Assembly: GCA_947179325.1 (NCBI GenBank)
Contig: CAMXAU010000018.1
Span: forward strand, 1-55,847
DNA length: 55,847 nt
DNA from: an uncultured Bacteroidales bacterium
Lineage (GTDB): Bacteria; Bacteroidota; Bacteroidia; Bacteroidales; UBA932
Direction of reading: 5' to 3'
The notes below the pieces were generated by a model that saw only the letters and a list, made by a program, of their open reading frames with translations, made no database searches and was not told the DNA's origin. The position numbers were made by a program, and so were the translations under genes. Positions 9,601-18,758 of the stretch are shown in pieces (the stretch's first letter is position 1; every line of letters begins with the position of its first letter).

Positions 9601-11343
9601 ATGAAACATCTATATTATCTGGCAGCAGCCGCAATATGCATCATGTCGTCTGCCTCATGCGCAGACCTTAATCTCAGCCCTCTGTCTGCTGCATCAAGCG
9701 GCAACTGGTTCTCCTCGGCGGACGAGGTGCGCATTTCACTGAATGACTTCTACAGGGAAACATTCTACGTGGTTGAACAGGAGTGGTCGCTGGACCGCCA
9801 GACGGATGACTGGGCGCAGAGGACCAATATATATCCTGTCGCCGCAGGCTCAATAGACGCATCCACAGCCAAGGGCAACATCTACGTTGCCACGACATGG
9901 AACTATTCATACAAGAATATAAGCCGTGCAAACCGGATCATAGAGGCAATAGACAACCTTGAAGGCAGATATCCATCGGATGAACTGAATGTTCTGAGGG
10001 CAGAGGCACGCTTCTTCCGTGCATATGCATATGCACGCCTCATCACATTGTATGGAGATGTACCGTTCTACCTTGATGCAATCACTCCCGAGCAGGCATT
10101 CGAGATGGGGCGCACAGACAAGAGAATCGTGCTGGAGCAGATCTACAGCGACTATGACTATGCGGCCCAGCACCTGCCTGTATCCAACAATTCATCGCAG
10201 GTGACACGAGTGGAGAAAGGTGCCGCCTACGCATTCAAGGCGCGTATAGCACTTTACCAGAAAGACTATGAGATCGCCGCACAGGCCGCGTCCGACTGCA
10301 TATCCCTCGGGAAATACTCTCTCTATCCCGACTACGGGGAGCTTTTCCGGGACAAGACCAAAAACTGCGAGATAATCTACAGCATAGTGAGGTCCACGGA
10401 CCTGGAGGTGAATTCAAGCGGTACCCCGCAGACGCAGTCCATAGGCTCTTTTATTGCCCGCTCTGCAGGAGGCACGCATAATGCCCAGCCGTCATGGGAA
10501 CTTCTGGCAGTCTATGAAATGACAAACGGGAAGACCATAGATGAACCCGGCAGCGGATTCGATCCGCACAACCCATTCCTGAACCGCGACCCGCGATGCT
10601 GCGAGACTTTCGCGGCCCCTGGCACCAGGATTTATGACATCGAATGGAACCCGTCCCCGGACAAGCCGCAGACAATGGACTGGTCAAGCGGCAAGATGGT
10701 AACGAACAAGGACAGCAAAGGAGGTTCCGATGCAACGAATGCCTCTTACAACGGATGCTGCCTGCGCAAAGGGGCGCAGCCTGAATGGAGGACACGCCTG
10801 TACAATGACAATCCGGTCGTGCTGATGCGTTATGCAGACGTGCTGCTCATGTATGCAGAGGCAAAGATAGAGCTTGGGGAAATCGATGCGTCAGTCCTTG
10901 CATATATGAATGATGTGCGTGCAAGGGCCTATGGCGTAAGCCGCAGTAATATCTCCGCATATCCGGCACTGACCACGACAGACCAGGCTGAGCTGCGCAA
11001 GATTCTGCGCAGGGAGCGCAGAGTGGAGTTCGCATGGGAGAACCTCCGCTATTATGACCTGCAGAGATGGGGCTATTTCGAGAATGCATTTTCACATAAC
11101 ATGTACGGTTTCTCGCGGACAGCCTCAGTCAATATAGAGAATTTCAATGCAGGCAACTGGTTCTGGCCGGAGACTCCGTCCTTTGACGAGGAAGGCTTCC
11201 CGTGCTTTGAATCCATGGTTGACGGTAAATTCATAGTGCAGCACGGTGAAAGGCACTTTGACGAAAAGGTCTATCTGTGGCCATTGCCAAGTGCAGATGT
11301 GCAGATAATGAATGGTAAACTGACACAGAATCCAGGATATTAA
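9601..11343 (+). CDS. susD: SusD/RagB surface ligand-binding lipoprotein
   Basis: This 580-residue protein has a lipoprotein signal ending SSASC (cysteine 20). The SusD helical repeat region is clear (ARFFRAYAYARLITLYGDVPF, the classic SusD motif, near residues 136-156). It also has the conserved VLMRYADVLLMYAEAK and RRERRVEFAWENLRYYDLQRWG segments. It acts as the lid on the SusC channel. Its place directly after susC in the operon is the standard arrangement. Substrate cannot be read from the sequence. Confidence 0.96.
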   Translation: MKHLYYLAAAAICIMSSASCADLNLSPLSAASSGNWFSSADEVRISLNDFYRETFYVVEQEWSLDRQTDDWAQRTNIYPVAAGSIDASTAKGNIYVATTWNYSYKNISRANRIIEAIDNLEGRYPSDELNVLRAEARFFRAYAYARLITLYGDVPFYLDAITPEQAFEMGRTDKRIVLEQIYSDYDYAAQHLPVSNNSSQVTRVEKGAAYAFKARIALYQKDYEIAAQAASDCISLGKYSLYPDYGELFRDKTKNCEIIYSIVRSTDLEVNSSGTPQTQSIGSFIARSAGGTHNAQPSWELLAVYEMTNGKTIDEPGSGFDPHNPFLNRDPRCCETFAAPGTRIYDIEWNPSPDKPQTMDWSSGKMVTNKDSKGGSDATNASYNGCCLRKGAQPEWRTRLYNDNPVVLMRYADVLLMYAEAKIELGEIDASVLAYMNDVRARAYGVSRSNISAYPALTTTDQAELRKILRRERRVEFAWENLRYYDLQRWGYFENAFSHNMYGFSRTASVNIENFNAGNWFWPETPSFDEEGFPCFESMVDGKFIVQHGERHFDEKVYLWPLPSADVQIMNGKLTQNPGY

Positions 11344-11355
11344 TATTTAACAGAC

Positions 11356-12309
11356 ATGAGTATAGACGAGATTTTGCTTAGGAGCCGCTTCAGTCCCCTG
11401 AAACGCGTGCTCAGCTACGACATCTTCAATACCGGCCTTAACGGCTGGATGACATTGATGCCTAATTTTACGGAATATCCGGACTTTGATGTGCCAAAGA
11501 CCCTGGTCTGCAAGGACCAGTGGCCTCCTGTCATGCTGAGTTCGGCGACGTACCGCTATCCGGGCACCCACGGTGCAATGTCCGGGACCTATAGCCTTAA
11601 GCTTTCCACCAGGCCGGTGGCCGCACCCTACACAGAGATTCCTGCAGAGGGATGCCTTGGACATGCCATAAAAAGGATGTCTTTCTACCGTCCCGGCTCA
11701 AGGTATCTCCAGATTGAATGCTGGTTCTCATATACGGCAGAGCAGGATATAGTCGACGGGGGAGACCGTCCGCAGCCCGGACTGCATGAAACCTCCATAC
11801 GTGACTTCGGTATGGGCTTCGACGTCCAGGAAGGAGGGAAACGCTACCATGTGGGCATGCGCTATCTCAATTCAGTTGACGGCAAGCTGATGCAGAAGTG
11901 GCAGTTCGAGCAATCCAGCGAGGAGATAACTGACAGGGAATGGGCTTTCGGGCTTGACGGTGACTGGTGCAAGAAAGGCGTAGACCCGTGGTGGTTCGGA
12001 AGACGTTTCCCAAATGGAGACCATGACGGTTTCAAGGATCTGCCGGACGGGCACCAGAAACTGATATACAACGAGACCGACTGCAAGCTGAACTGGCAGT
12101 ATATGCGGCTGAAGCTGGACACGCAGCTGCGTGAATATGTAGAATTCCAATGCCAGGACAAGATATGGGACATGCGCGGAATCAAGGCGGACGCCATAGA
12201 CGGATACAACCGCATCGACAATCTCATAAATCCTCTTTTCTGGGTCGGGACGGACACGGACAGAAGGGTGTTCCTATATATAGATTCAGTAGTTGTTTCA
12301 CAGGAATAA
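11356..12309 (+). CDS. unknown 317-residue protein without signal peptide
   Basis: I do not recognise a function. The protein has no export signal and no membrane helix. It is rich in tryptophan, tyrosine and glycine with strand-like patterns, as in a concanavalin- or jelly-roll-type fold. Notable segments are GWMTLMP, PGTHGAMSGTYSLKLSTRP and a C-terminal FLYIDSVVV strand. It lies 12 bases after susD and 13 bases before the next small gene, so it is co-transcribed with the uptake system. A cytoplasmic sugar-processing or sugar-binding role is possible, but nothing in the sequence proves it. Confidence 0.75.
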   Translation: MSIDEILLRSRFSPLKRVLSYDIFNTGLNGWMTLMPNFTEYPDFDVPKTLVCKDQWPPVMLSSATYRYPGTHGAMSGTYSLKLSTRPVAAPYTEIPAEGCLGHAIKRMSFYRPGSRYLQIECWFSYTAEQDIVDGGDRPQPGLHETSIRDFGMGFDVQEGGKRYHVGMRYLNSVDGKLMQKWQFEQSSEEITDREWAFGLDGDWCKKGVDPWWFGRRFPNGDHDGFKDLPDGHQKLIYNETDCKLNWQYMRLKLDTQLREYVEFQCQDKIWDMRGIKADAIDGYNRIDNLINPLFWVGTDTDRRVFLYIDSVVVSQE

Positions 12310-12322
12310 AGATTTTTACGCA

Positions 12323-12652
12323 ATGAAAATGTTCAATGACTCCCACCTGGAAGTGAAAAAATATTTTTCAGGTACTTTCGAGACACATCCCTATGAGGTT
12401 GGCTGGGCTGACGAGGCAATCTTTTTCATAATGACAGAAAAGATTGAGGATTCTCCTGTGCTTGAAGCGCAGGTCCAGCTCTCGCAGGACGGGGTGCACT
12501 GGGCTGATGACGGGAGCAGGCCTCATGTATTCAGCGGCACAGGGCTGCATATAATCAAGGTTGAACCTAATTTCGGCAACTATATACGTCTTGCAGTCAA
12601 TATTACCGGCGGCAGGATGTTCCTAAATCTTCACATCGCATGCAAAGGATAG
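12323..12652 (+). CDS. unknown 109-residue beta-rich protein
   Basis: I chose the ATG at 12323 because it follows the previous stop by 13 bases; an upstream in-frame start would overlap the previous gene. The product has no signal peptide. It has a short beta-sandwich look, ending FLNLHIACKG, with AQVQLSQDGVHWADDG resembling extracellular carbohydrate-binding repeats. Its last 13 bases overlap the start of the next gene, which suggests translational coupling. It may work together with the preceding unknown protein. Function unknown. Confidence 0.65.
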   Translation: MKMFNDSHLEVKKYFSGTFETHPYEVGWADEAIFFIMTEKIEDSPVLEAQVQLSQDGVHWADDGSRPHVFSGTGLHIIKVEPNFGNYIRLAVNITGGRMFLNLHIACKG

Positions 12653-14025
12653 AAAAGACAATATATGCAGCAGTGGCAATGCTATGCCTGGCTGCATGCT
12701 CGACAGATTCGCCTGCTGCGCCCGGCATTAGGCCGGGAGGAGGACAGCAGACCGGAACGGGTGAGCCTTCCGGGGAAATCAAGGCAGGAGAGACGCTTCC
12801 GGCCTGGAGCGAGGGTGAGATGGATATTCATTTCATAAACACGACAACAGGGGAATGCACATTCATCATCATGCCTGACGGGACACAGCTTCTGATAGAT
12901 GCCGCAAGTTCTACCGTGGCAACAAACAGCAGCGGCAGCACTGCCAATACCGGCATCCGCAGCAGATGGGACCCGACAAAGACAGGGACGCGCGGTTCTG
13001 AGATTATAGGAGACCATATCCGCAGATGCATGGAGTGGACAGGCAACAATGTGCTGGACTATGTAATGTACACGCATTTCCACAATGACCATATAGGCGG
13101 ATACAGTTCCGCTCTTCCGGTTTCGTCAAATTCATCGTCCTATCGGCTGAACGGCGCCACCGAGCTGCTGGATGAATTCGAGACAGGCCTGTTCATGGAC
13201 AGAGGCTGGCCGGACTATGGCTACCCGTTTGACATGCTTTCCCTGCCGAGCAACAAAGACTGCATCCAGAACTATGTCAAGGCCGTAAGGTGGCACGCAG
13301 AAAACAAGGGACTCAGGGTTGAACGCTTCAAGGCGGGCAGCGTGAGCCAGATTGTACCGAAGACTGACAAATATGATGTCAAGGTCCGGAATATCGCAGT
13401 AAACGGTGAGATATGGACCGGCACAGGGGAGACTGTCACAAAGACATTCCCTGAGCTGCCTGACATCCAGGTGAACAACCCCGCCGGCATAGTTTCTGCA
13501 GACAACTGCCCTCCCGAGAACATATGCAGCTGTGTGCTCAGGCTCTCATTCGGTAAATTCGACTATTTTGCAGGCGCAGACCTGCAATACAACGGACGCT
13601 CGACTTTCGCGTGGAAAGATGCGGAATACCCTTGCGCTGCTGCATGCGGAAAGGTTGAACTTATGAAGGCGGACCATCACGGCTCCACAAACACCAATGA
13701 CCCCAAGTCACTGAAGCTGCTTGACCCGCAGGCAATTGTCGTGTGCTCATGGGTGGACTGCCAGCCGCGTACCTCGGTACTCAATTCCATGGAGGCAGCA
13801 CTTCCTGAGACGGATTTCTTCATAACTAATTTCTGGCTTGGAGCAAGGCCTGACGGAGTCGATGACCAGGTTACACCGGAGGAAGCGGCAAGGGTAAAGG
13901 GCTACGACGGCCATATCGTGGTCAGGGTGACTGACGGCGGAAGCAGGTACCGGATCATGACGATAACGGATTCGGACGGCAAGATGACCGTCAAGTCGGT
14001 GTCGGGACCATACCTGTCAAGATAG
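12640..14025 (+). CDS. exported lipoprotein with metallo-beta-lactamase fold
   Basis: This 461-residue protein has a lipoprotein signal ending CLAAC, then a proline/glycine-rich linker. The metallo-beta-lactamase fold begins MDIHFINTTTGECTFIIMPD. The metal-binding motif HFHNDHIGG (HxHxDH) and the later segments FDYFAGADLQYNG and MKADHHGSTNTND are present, as in ComEC-type hydrolases. Proteins of this fold cleave phosphodiester, ester or lactam bonds; phosphodiesterase activity would suit the phosphatase in the first gene of the same operon. It overlaps the preceding small gene by 13 bases. The fold is secure, the substrate is inferred. Confidence 0.85.
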   Translation: MQRIEKTIYAAVAMLCLAACSTDSPAAPGIRPGGGQQTGTGEPSGEIKAGETLPAWSEGEMDIHFINTTTGECTFIIMPDGTQLLIDAASSTVATNSSGSTANTGIRSRWDPTKTGTRGSEIIGDHIRRCMEWTGNNVLDYVMYTHFHNDHIGGYSSALPVSSNSSSYRLNGATELLDEFETGLFMDRGWPDYGYPFDMLSLPSNKDCIQNYVKAVRWHAENKGLRVERFKAGSVSQIVPKTDKYDVKVRNIAVNGEIWTGTGETVTKTFPELPDIQVNNPAGIVSADNCPPENICSCVLRLSFGKFDYFAGADLQYNGRSTFAWKDAEYPCAAACGKVELMKADHHGSTNTNDPKSLKLLDPQAIVVCSWVDCQPRTSVLNSMEAALPETDFFITNFWLGARPDGVDDQVTPEEAARVKGYDGHIVVRVTDGGSRYRIMTITDSDGKMTVKSVSGPYLSR

Positions 14026-14043
14026 ACTTATAACTTCAATGAA

Positions 14044-14919
14044 ATGAAAAAGACAATAGTAGGCATCGGTGAAATCGTATGGGACATGCTTCCTGCAGGA
14101 AGACAGCTTGGAGGCGCACCGGTGAATTTCAGTTATTTCGCACACGAACTTGGAGCGCAGGCATATCCTGTCTCAGCCGTGGGCATGGATTCCCTCGGGG
14201 ATGAAGCTCTTGAAATTCTTGAGGGAGCAGGAATTGACACGTCATATATACAGAGGAACAGTCTGCCGACAAGCCGCGTGCTTGTTACGGCAGATTCTGA
14301 AGGCGTACCTCAATATGAGATAGTGGGAGGCGTAGCCTGGGATGAAATCGAATGCACGGAGGAAGCACTGGAGCTGATGAAGAGTGCAGATGTAGTCTGC
14401 TGGGGTTCATTGGCGCAAAGGAGCGGCATATCGCGCAAGAGTATATTGGATATGGTTGACATGGCTCCCGGATCCTGCCTCAAGGTATTCGACATAAATA
14501 TCCGCCAGGATTTCTATTCTGCTGAGATCATAGAGCAGTCTCTCCTCAGGGCCGATATACTTAAGCTCAATGAGGACGAACTGCCTTTAGTGGCCTCCAT
14601 GTTCGGCATTGAAGGCGAGCCGGATGAAATCGCAGGAAAAGTGATTGAAAGGTTTTCGCTCAAAAACATAATCTACACCCAAGGGGCTGTCCGCAGCATC
14701 ATCTATGGTAAGGAAGGCATTGTGTCTTCGCTGCCGACACCATCCGTGAAGGTCGCCGATACAGTTGGCGCCGGGGATTCCTTTACTGCCACCTATGTGA
14801 CTTCCGCATTGGGCGGGAAATCTCCAATGGAAGCCCACAGGCTCGCTGCCAAGGTGGCGGCTTTTGTATGCACAAAGAACGGGGCAATCAACCCTCTTCC
14901 CGAAGGATACTTGGATTAA
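14044..14919 (+). CDS. PfkB-family carbohydrate kinase, probable fructokinase
   Basis: This 291-residue cytoplasmic kinase has the two PfkB signatures: GGAPVNFSYFAHELG near residue 24 and DTVGAGDSFTA near residue 239, which holds the catalytic aspartate. Its length is normal. It would transfer phosphate from ATP to a ketose. Because the next gene encodes a mannitol-dehydrogenase-family enzyme, the likely substrate is fructose, giving fructose 6-phosphate; a different ketose cannot be excluded. It lies 18 bases after the hydrolase gene in the same operon. Confidence 0.85.
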   Translation: MKKTIVGIGEIVWDMLPAGRQLGGAPVNFSYFAHELGAQAYPVSAVGMDSLGDEALEILEGAGIDTSYIQRNSLPTSRVLVTADSEGVPQYEIVGGVAWDEIECTEEALELMKSADVVCWGSLAQRSGISRKSILDMVDMAPGSCLKVFDINIRQDFYSAEIIEQSLLRADILKLNEDELPLVASMFGIEGEPDEIAGKVIERFSLKNIIYTQGAVRSIIYGKEGIVSSLPTPSVKVADTVGAGDSFTATYVTSALGGKSPMEAHRLAAKVAAFVCTKNGAINPLPEGYLD

Positions 14920-14954
14920 TTGTTCCGACATGAACCTTTAAAATTCTGAATGTC

Positions 14955-16277
14955 ATGATTACATACAAATACGACCGTGAAAATATAAAAGCCGGCATAG
15001 TTCATTTCGGTGTCGGGAATTTCCATAGGGCACATCTTCAATATTATACAAATCTTCTGCTTGAAGACAGTTCGCAGCATGGCTGGGGTGTATTCGGGGC
15101 CATGATAATGCCTTCGGACGTAAAGCTGTACAATGCCCTCAAAGAGAATTCGGGGATATATGACCTGACCGCATGCAGCCCTTCCGGTGAGAAGGAGACC
15201 TACAGGATCGGTTCGCTTGTAGGGCTTGCCCTTGGCAGTGAAGAGCCTGGGGCAATAATAGACAGGATTGCTTCTCCAGATACAAAGATTATCACACTTA
15301 CAATCACGGAGGGCGGCTACAGATTTGATCCGGAGCAGAAGGGGAGCGTCTTCTGGTACGTCGCAGAGGGGCTTCTGAAGAGGATGGAGGCCGGGCTTCC
15401 TGTCACCATATTGTCGTGTGACAATCTGCAGCATAACGGTGATACGGCATCGGCTGCGTTCTCGGCATATTTCAAGGCAAGGTATCCGGAGCTTGCCAGG
15501 TGGGCCGAAGAGAATGTCACATACCCTAATTCCATGGTTGACAGGATAACTCCTGCCACAAAATCAGGGAATATCACTGATGTATGCTGCGAGGATTTCA
15601 TACAGTGGGTAATTGAGGACAGGTTCGCAGCAGGCAGGCCTTCATGGGAGAAGGTCGGAGTCCAGTTTACGGATGACGTCACCCCTTATGAGAACATGAA
15701 GCTGAGCCTTCTCAATGCTTCGCATTCCCTGCTTTGCTATCCTGCGTATCTGGAAGGGTACAGGAAAGTGGACGCAGTTCTTGCAGACAGCAGATACCGC
15801 TCTCTGATAAAGGCATTCATGGATATCGACGTGACCCCCTATGTCCCGGCTCCGTCCGGCATAGACATAGAGGACTATAAAAAGACTCTACTCAGGCGTT
15901 TCTCAAATTCAGCCATAAGCGACCAGGTGGCGCGCCTGTGCGGTGACGGTGCAGCCAAGTTCGAGGTGTATATTGTGCCTACATTGAGAAAGATGCTACG
16001 CGACGGAAAGGACACCTCACGCCTGGCATTCCTGATTGCGAGTTATGCGAAATACCTTATGTCATGCAAGACCGAGGCTGGCGAAGACATAGAGATCCAC
16101 GAGCCGCATCTGACGGATGCCGACCGCGGAGTGATTGCGTCCGGGGATTTCCATATGTTTCCCGGGCTTTCTCCTTTTGAAGGGCTTGAACTGCGCAATG
16201 ATGCCGGATTTATGGAGAAATATGACTTTTTCTGCTCATGCGGCGTGGCTGAGGGTCTCAGGCTACTCCTGCATTGA
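14955..16277 (+). CDS. mannitol-dehydrogenase-family polyol 2-dehydrogenase
   Basis: This 440-residue enzyme has an N-terminal nucleotide-binding start (IVHFGVGNFHRAHL, near residue 14) and the family catalytic segment KLSLLNASHS near residue 248, which carries the conserved lysine, asparagine and histidine. It belongs to the long-chain mannitol dehydrogenase family, which oxidises mannitol, arabinitol or uronate-derived acids with NAD. The neighbouring fructokinase argues for mannitol to fructose. It is the last gene of the operon. The family is clear; the exact polyol is inferred. Confidence 0.85.
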   Translation: MITYKYDRENIKAGIVHFGVGNFHRAHLQYYTNLLLEDSSQHGWGVFGAMIMPSDVKLYNALKENSGIYDLTACSPSGEKETYRIGSLVGLALGSEEPGAIIDRIASPDTKIITLTITEGGYRFDPEQKGSVFWYVAEGLLKRMEAGLPVTILSCDNLQHNGDTASAAFSAYFKARYPELARWAEENVTYPNSMVDRITPATKSGNITDVCCEDFIQWVIEDRFAAGRPSWEKVGVQFTDDVTPYENMKLSLLNASHSLLCYPAYLEGYRKVDAVLADSRYRSLIKAFMDIDVTPYVPAPSGIDIEDYKKTLLRRFSNSAISDQVARLCGDGAAKFEVYIVPTLRKMLRDGKDTSRLAFLIASYAKYLMSCKTEAGEDIEIHEPHLTDADRGVIASGDFHMFPGLSPFEGLELRNDAGFMEKYDFFCSCGVAEGLRLLLH

Positions 16278-16310
16278 GTGAATTTTTATAGGTATTGTAA
16301 ATAAAAAGAC

Positions 16311-16318
16311 TACCTTTG
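16311..16318 (+). promoter_or_regulatory. -7 promoter element of the helicase gene
   Basis: TACCTTTG matches TAnnTTTG. No clear -33 TTTG is at 19-21 bases. Its position means transcription starts near 16325, so an ATG at 16316 cannot be the start codon and the GTG at 16343 is favoured. Confidence 0.55.
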
Positions 16319-16342
16319 CTGGCGAATAGTAAAAAATATATA

Positions 16343-18160
16343 GTGAAAACATTTGAAGAACTCGGGGTGTCTCCCGAAATCAGGCGTGCCATTGAGGAAA
16401 TGGGGTATGCCTATCCAATGCCGGTACAGGAAGAAGTAATACCATATCTCTTGGGCGAGAACAATGATGTTGTTGCGCTTGCCCAGACTGGAACAGGAAA
16501 GACGGCAGCATTCGGCCTGCCGCTGATACAGAAAATCAATGTAGAGGAAAACTATCCGCAGTCCCTTGTGCTGTGCCCGACCAGGGAACTTTGCCTGCAG
16601 ATTGCCGGAGACCTGAATGACTATTGCAAATATGTGGACGGGCTGAAAGTTCTGCCTGTCTATGGAGGTTCATCCATTGAGAGCCAGATACGTGCCCTGA
16701 AGCGCGGTGTGCACATCATTGTGGCGACCCCTGGCCGTCTGATCGACCTCATGGAGCGCAAGACAGTGTCGCTTGCCACTGTGAAGAACGTTGTCCTTGA
16801 CGAGGCAGACGAAATGCTCAACATGGGATTTACGGAAAGCATCAATGCCATACTGGCAGATGTCCCGCAGGAAAGGAACACTCTTCTGTTCTCCGCGACG
16901 ATGAGCAAGGAAATCAGCAGGATTGCAAAGAATTACCTGCGCGATGCAAAGGAAATTACAATCGGACGCAAAAACGAGGGTACGGCCAATGTCAAGCATG
17001 TCGTATATGTCGTGCATGCCAAGGACAAATATGAGACGCTGAAACGCATTGTAGACTATTATCCGCAGATATACGGAATAATATTCTGCCGCACAAAGAT
17101 AGAGACACAGGAGATTGCCGACAAGCTCATGCATGAGGGCTATAATGCGGATTCGCTCCATGGCGACCTCTCACAGGCCCAGCGCGACCTCGTCATGCAG
17201 AAATTCCGCATCCGCAATCTACAGATCCTGGTGGCTACGGATGTGGCAGCACGCGGACTGGATGTCGATGACCTTACCCATGTCATAAACTACGGTCTTC
17301 CTGACGACACGGAAAACTATACCCACCGCAGCGGACGTACAGGACGCGCCGGCAAGACGGGTACGTCCATAGCCATCATAAACATGAAAGAGAAAGGCAA
17401 GGTACGTGCTATCGAGAAGGCTATCGGGAAGGAGTTCGCCCCGGGAGAGATACCTACAGCAAAGGATATATGCAAGAAGCAGCTTTTCAAAGTGATAGAC
17501 GACCTTGAGAAGGTAAAGGTCAATGAGGATGAAATCAACGATTTCATGCAGGAGATCTACCGCAAGCTGGACTGGCTGGCCAAGGAAGACCTCATCAAGA
17601 GGGTTGTGTCGCATGAGTTCAACCGCTTCTATGAATATTACCGTGACAGGGATGACATACAGATTGCTGTAGAGGGAAGCAAGGAGAAGAAGCGCAGCAA
17701 GGACGGTAAAGGTCCACGCCAGGCCGAGCAGGGCTATTCGCGCCTTTTCATCAACCTCGGCAAAATGGACGGATTCAATCTGCGCGGCCTGATGAACATC
17801 CTTAATGACAACACAAAGAAGCGCGTCGATGTCGGCCGTGTTGACCTGATGAAGAAATTCTCTTTCTTTGAGGTTGACGAGAAGCAGACGGAAAACGTCT
17901 TGAGGGCATTTGACGGGCTGACATGGAATGACCGCCCGATATCTGTAGAGGTGGCGGACACATCTTCCGGAAAAGAAGGCAGGCCTTCTGAGGATGACGA
18001 ATGGATGTCAATGGGAGAATACAGGAAATCACGCTCCGGCAAATCTGGCGGCAAAGGCGGAAATGGCAGCAGGTCAGGACGCGGAAGCCGCGACAGCAGG
18101 GGAGGACGTTCATCTTCAGGAAAATACGGGCGCGGGAACAGAGGCTCACGCAGAAGATAG
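16343..18160 (+). CDS. DEAD-box RNA helicase with DbpA-like C-terminal domain
   Basis: I place the start at the GTG at 16343, giving VKTFEELGVSPEIRRAIEEMG, the usual start of this family, because the longer frame begins inside the -7 promoter element. All helicase motifs are present: Q motif PMPVQEEVIP, AQTGTGKT, PTRELCLQ, DEAD, SAT and HRSGRTGRAG. A DbpA-type RNA-binding domain (YSRLFINLGKMDGFNLRGLM and on) follows the helicase core. The tail is rich in glycine, arginine and serine and should bind RNA. Its likely role is ribosome assembly or RNA remodelling. It is a stand-alone gene ending at a terminator-like hairpin. Confidence 0.93.
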   Translation: MKTFEELGVSPEIRRAIEEMGYAYPMPVQEEVIPYLLGENNDVVALAQTGTGKTAAFGLPLIQKINVEENYPQSLVLCPTRELCLQIAGDLNDYCKYVDGLKVLPVYGGSSIESQIRALKRGVHIIVATPGRLIDLMERKTVSLATVKNVVLDEADEMLNMGFTESINAILADVPQERNTLLFSATMSKEISRIAKNYLRDAKEITIGRKNEGTANVKHVVYVVHAKDKYETLKRIVDYYPQIYGIIFCRTKIETQEIADKLMHEGYNADSLHGDLSQAQRDLVMQKFRIRNLQILVATDVAARGLDVDDLTHVINYGLPDDTENYTHRSGRTGRAGKTGTSIAIINMKEKGKVRAIEKAIGKEFAPGEIPTAKDICKKQLFKVIDDLEKVKVNEDEINDFMQEIYRKLDWLAKEDLIKRVVSHEFNRFYEYYRDRDDIQIAVEGSKEKKRSKDGKGPRQAEQGYSRLFINLGKMDGFNLRGLMNILNDNTKKRVDVGRVDLMKKFSFFEVDEKQTENVLRAFDGLTWNDRPISVEVADTSSGKEGRPSEDDEWMSMGEYRKSRSGKSGGKGGNGSRSGRGSRDSRGGRSSSGKYGRGNRGSRRR

Positions 18161-18162
18161 GA

Positions 18163-18186
18163 ATCTCTATTGAGAGATATGTTTTT
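18163..18186 (+). terminator. probable intrinsic terminator after the helicase gene
   Basis: ATCTCT (18163-18168) pairs with AGAGAT (18173-18178) across a 4-base loop and is followed by a short run of T. The stem is weak at six pairs. Confidence 0.45.
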
Positions 18187-18211
18187 GACAGCAGGTCAGA
18201 CCTGGGGCAGG

Positions 18212-18733
18212 CTAATCCTCCACCCAGTCATCTGACTTGCTGAATTCTTTATCTGCAAACAGCTCGGCAAGTCCCGAGATCTGCTTGAGACGCAGCAGCT
18301 CATCACGCGACATACCTATGTTCCTGATGATCCATGCATCGGACATCCCTGATTTTGTCAGTTCGGAGACAATATTGCTCATCAGCTCGACGGAATGTGT
18401 CCCGCGTGCCCTGTTGTGGCGTATTGTCGAGGCCATACGGCCTGCTACATCCTTGTCTATCACAGTGACAGGCAAGAGACCTTTTTCACGCTCATATATA
18501 CGCTCCGAGGTTTTCATCACCATATACCTGTGAAAACCGTCAACAATTTCATATTCATCCCGTTCATCCATGTAATAGCATACGCATGGCATGGTGTATC
18601 CGTCTTCCCATATGGACAGTTCGAGGAGTTTCATCTCAGGAGGAGCCACGACGTTGGGATTATAGTTGTTGGCGACGACTTTCTCAACAGGCACAGCCTG
18701 TACATTATACACAGGGCTTTTATATTTTTCCAT
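18212..18733 (-). CDS. IbrB-like ParB/sulfiredoxin-domain protein
   Basis: This 173-residue protein has a ParB/Srx-like fold. The segment EYEIVDGFHRYMVMK near residue 60 matches the ParB motif GxHR; a helical part follows with SELTKSGMSDAWIIRNIGMS, resembling the KorB/ParB helix-turn-helix. IbrB, known as the partner of IbrA in E. coli, has this make-up. It starts inside the end of the upstream ibrA-like gene (14-base overlap), so the two are translated together. A role in regulation or in acting on a nucleic acid is possible; the biochemical function of the pair is not settled to my knowledge. Confidence 0.75.
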   Translation of the reverse strand: MEKYKSPVYNVQAVPVEKVVANNYNPNVVAPPEMKLLELSIWEDGYTMPCVCYYMDERDEYEIVDGFHRYMVMKTSERIYEREKGLLPVTVIDKDVAGRMASTIRHNRARGTHSVELMSNIVSELTKSGMSDAWIIRNIGMSRDELLRLKQISGLAELFADKEFSKSDDWVED

Positions 18734-18758
18734 TGTTCAGCAATTTATATTTTTCCAT
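18719..18758 (-). repeat. 15-base direct repeat around the ibrB-like start codon
   Basis: On the minus strand, ATGGAAAAATATAAA occurs twice, at 18758-18744 and 18733-18719, 25 bases apart. The second copy holds the start codon of the ParB-like gene. The first copy is read in the ibrA frame, giving MEKYK in both proteins. It looks like a short tandem duplication that shaped the overlap. Confidence 0.8.

Noticed and set aside
16316..16342. ATG start of the helicase at 16316
   Set aside because: The codon lies inside the -7 promoter element, so it would not be in the mRNA.
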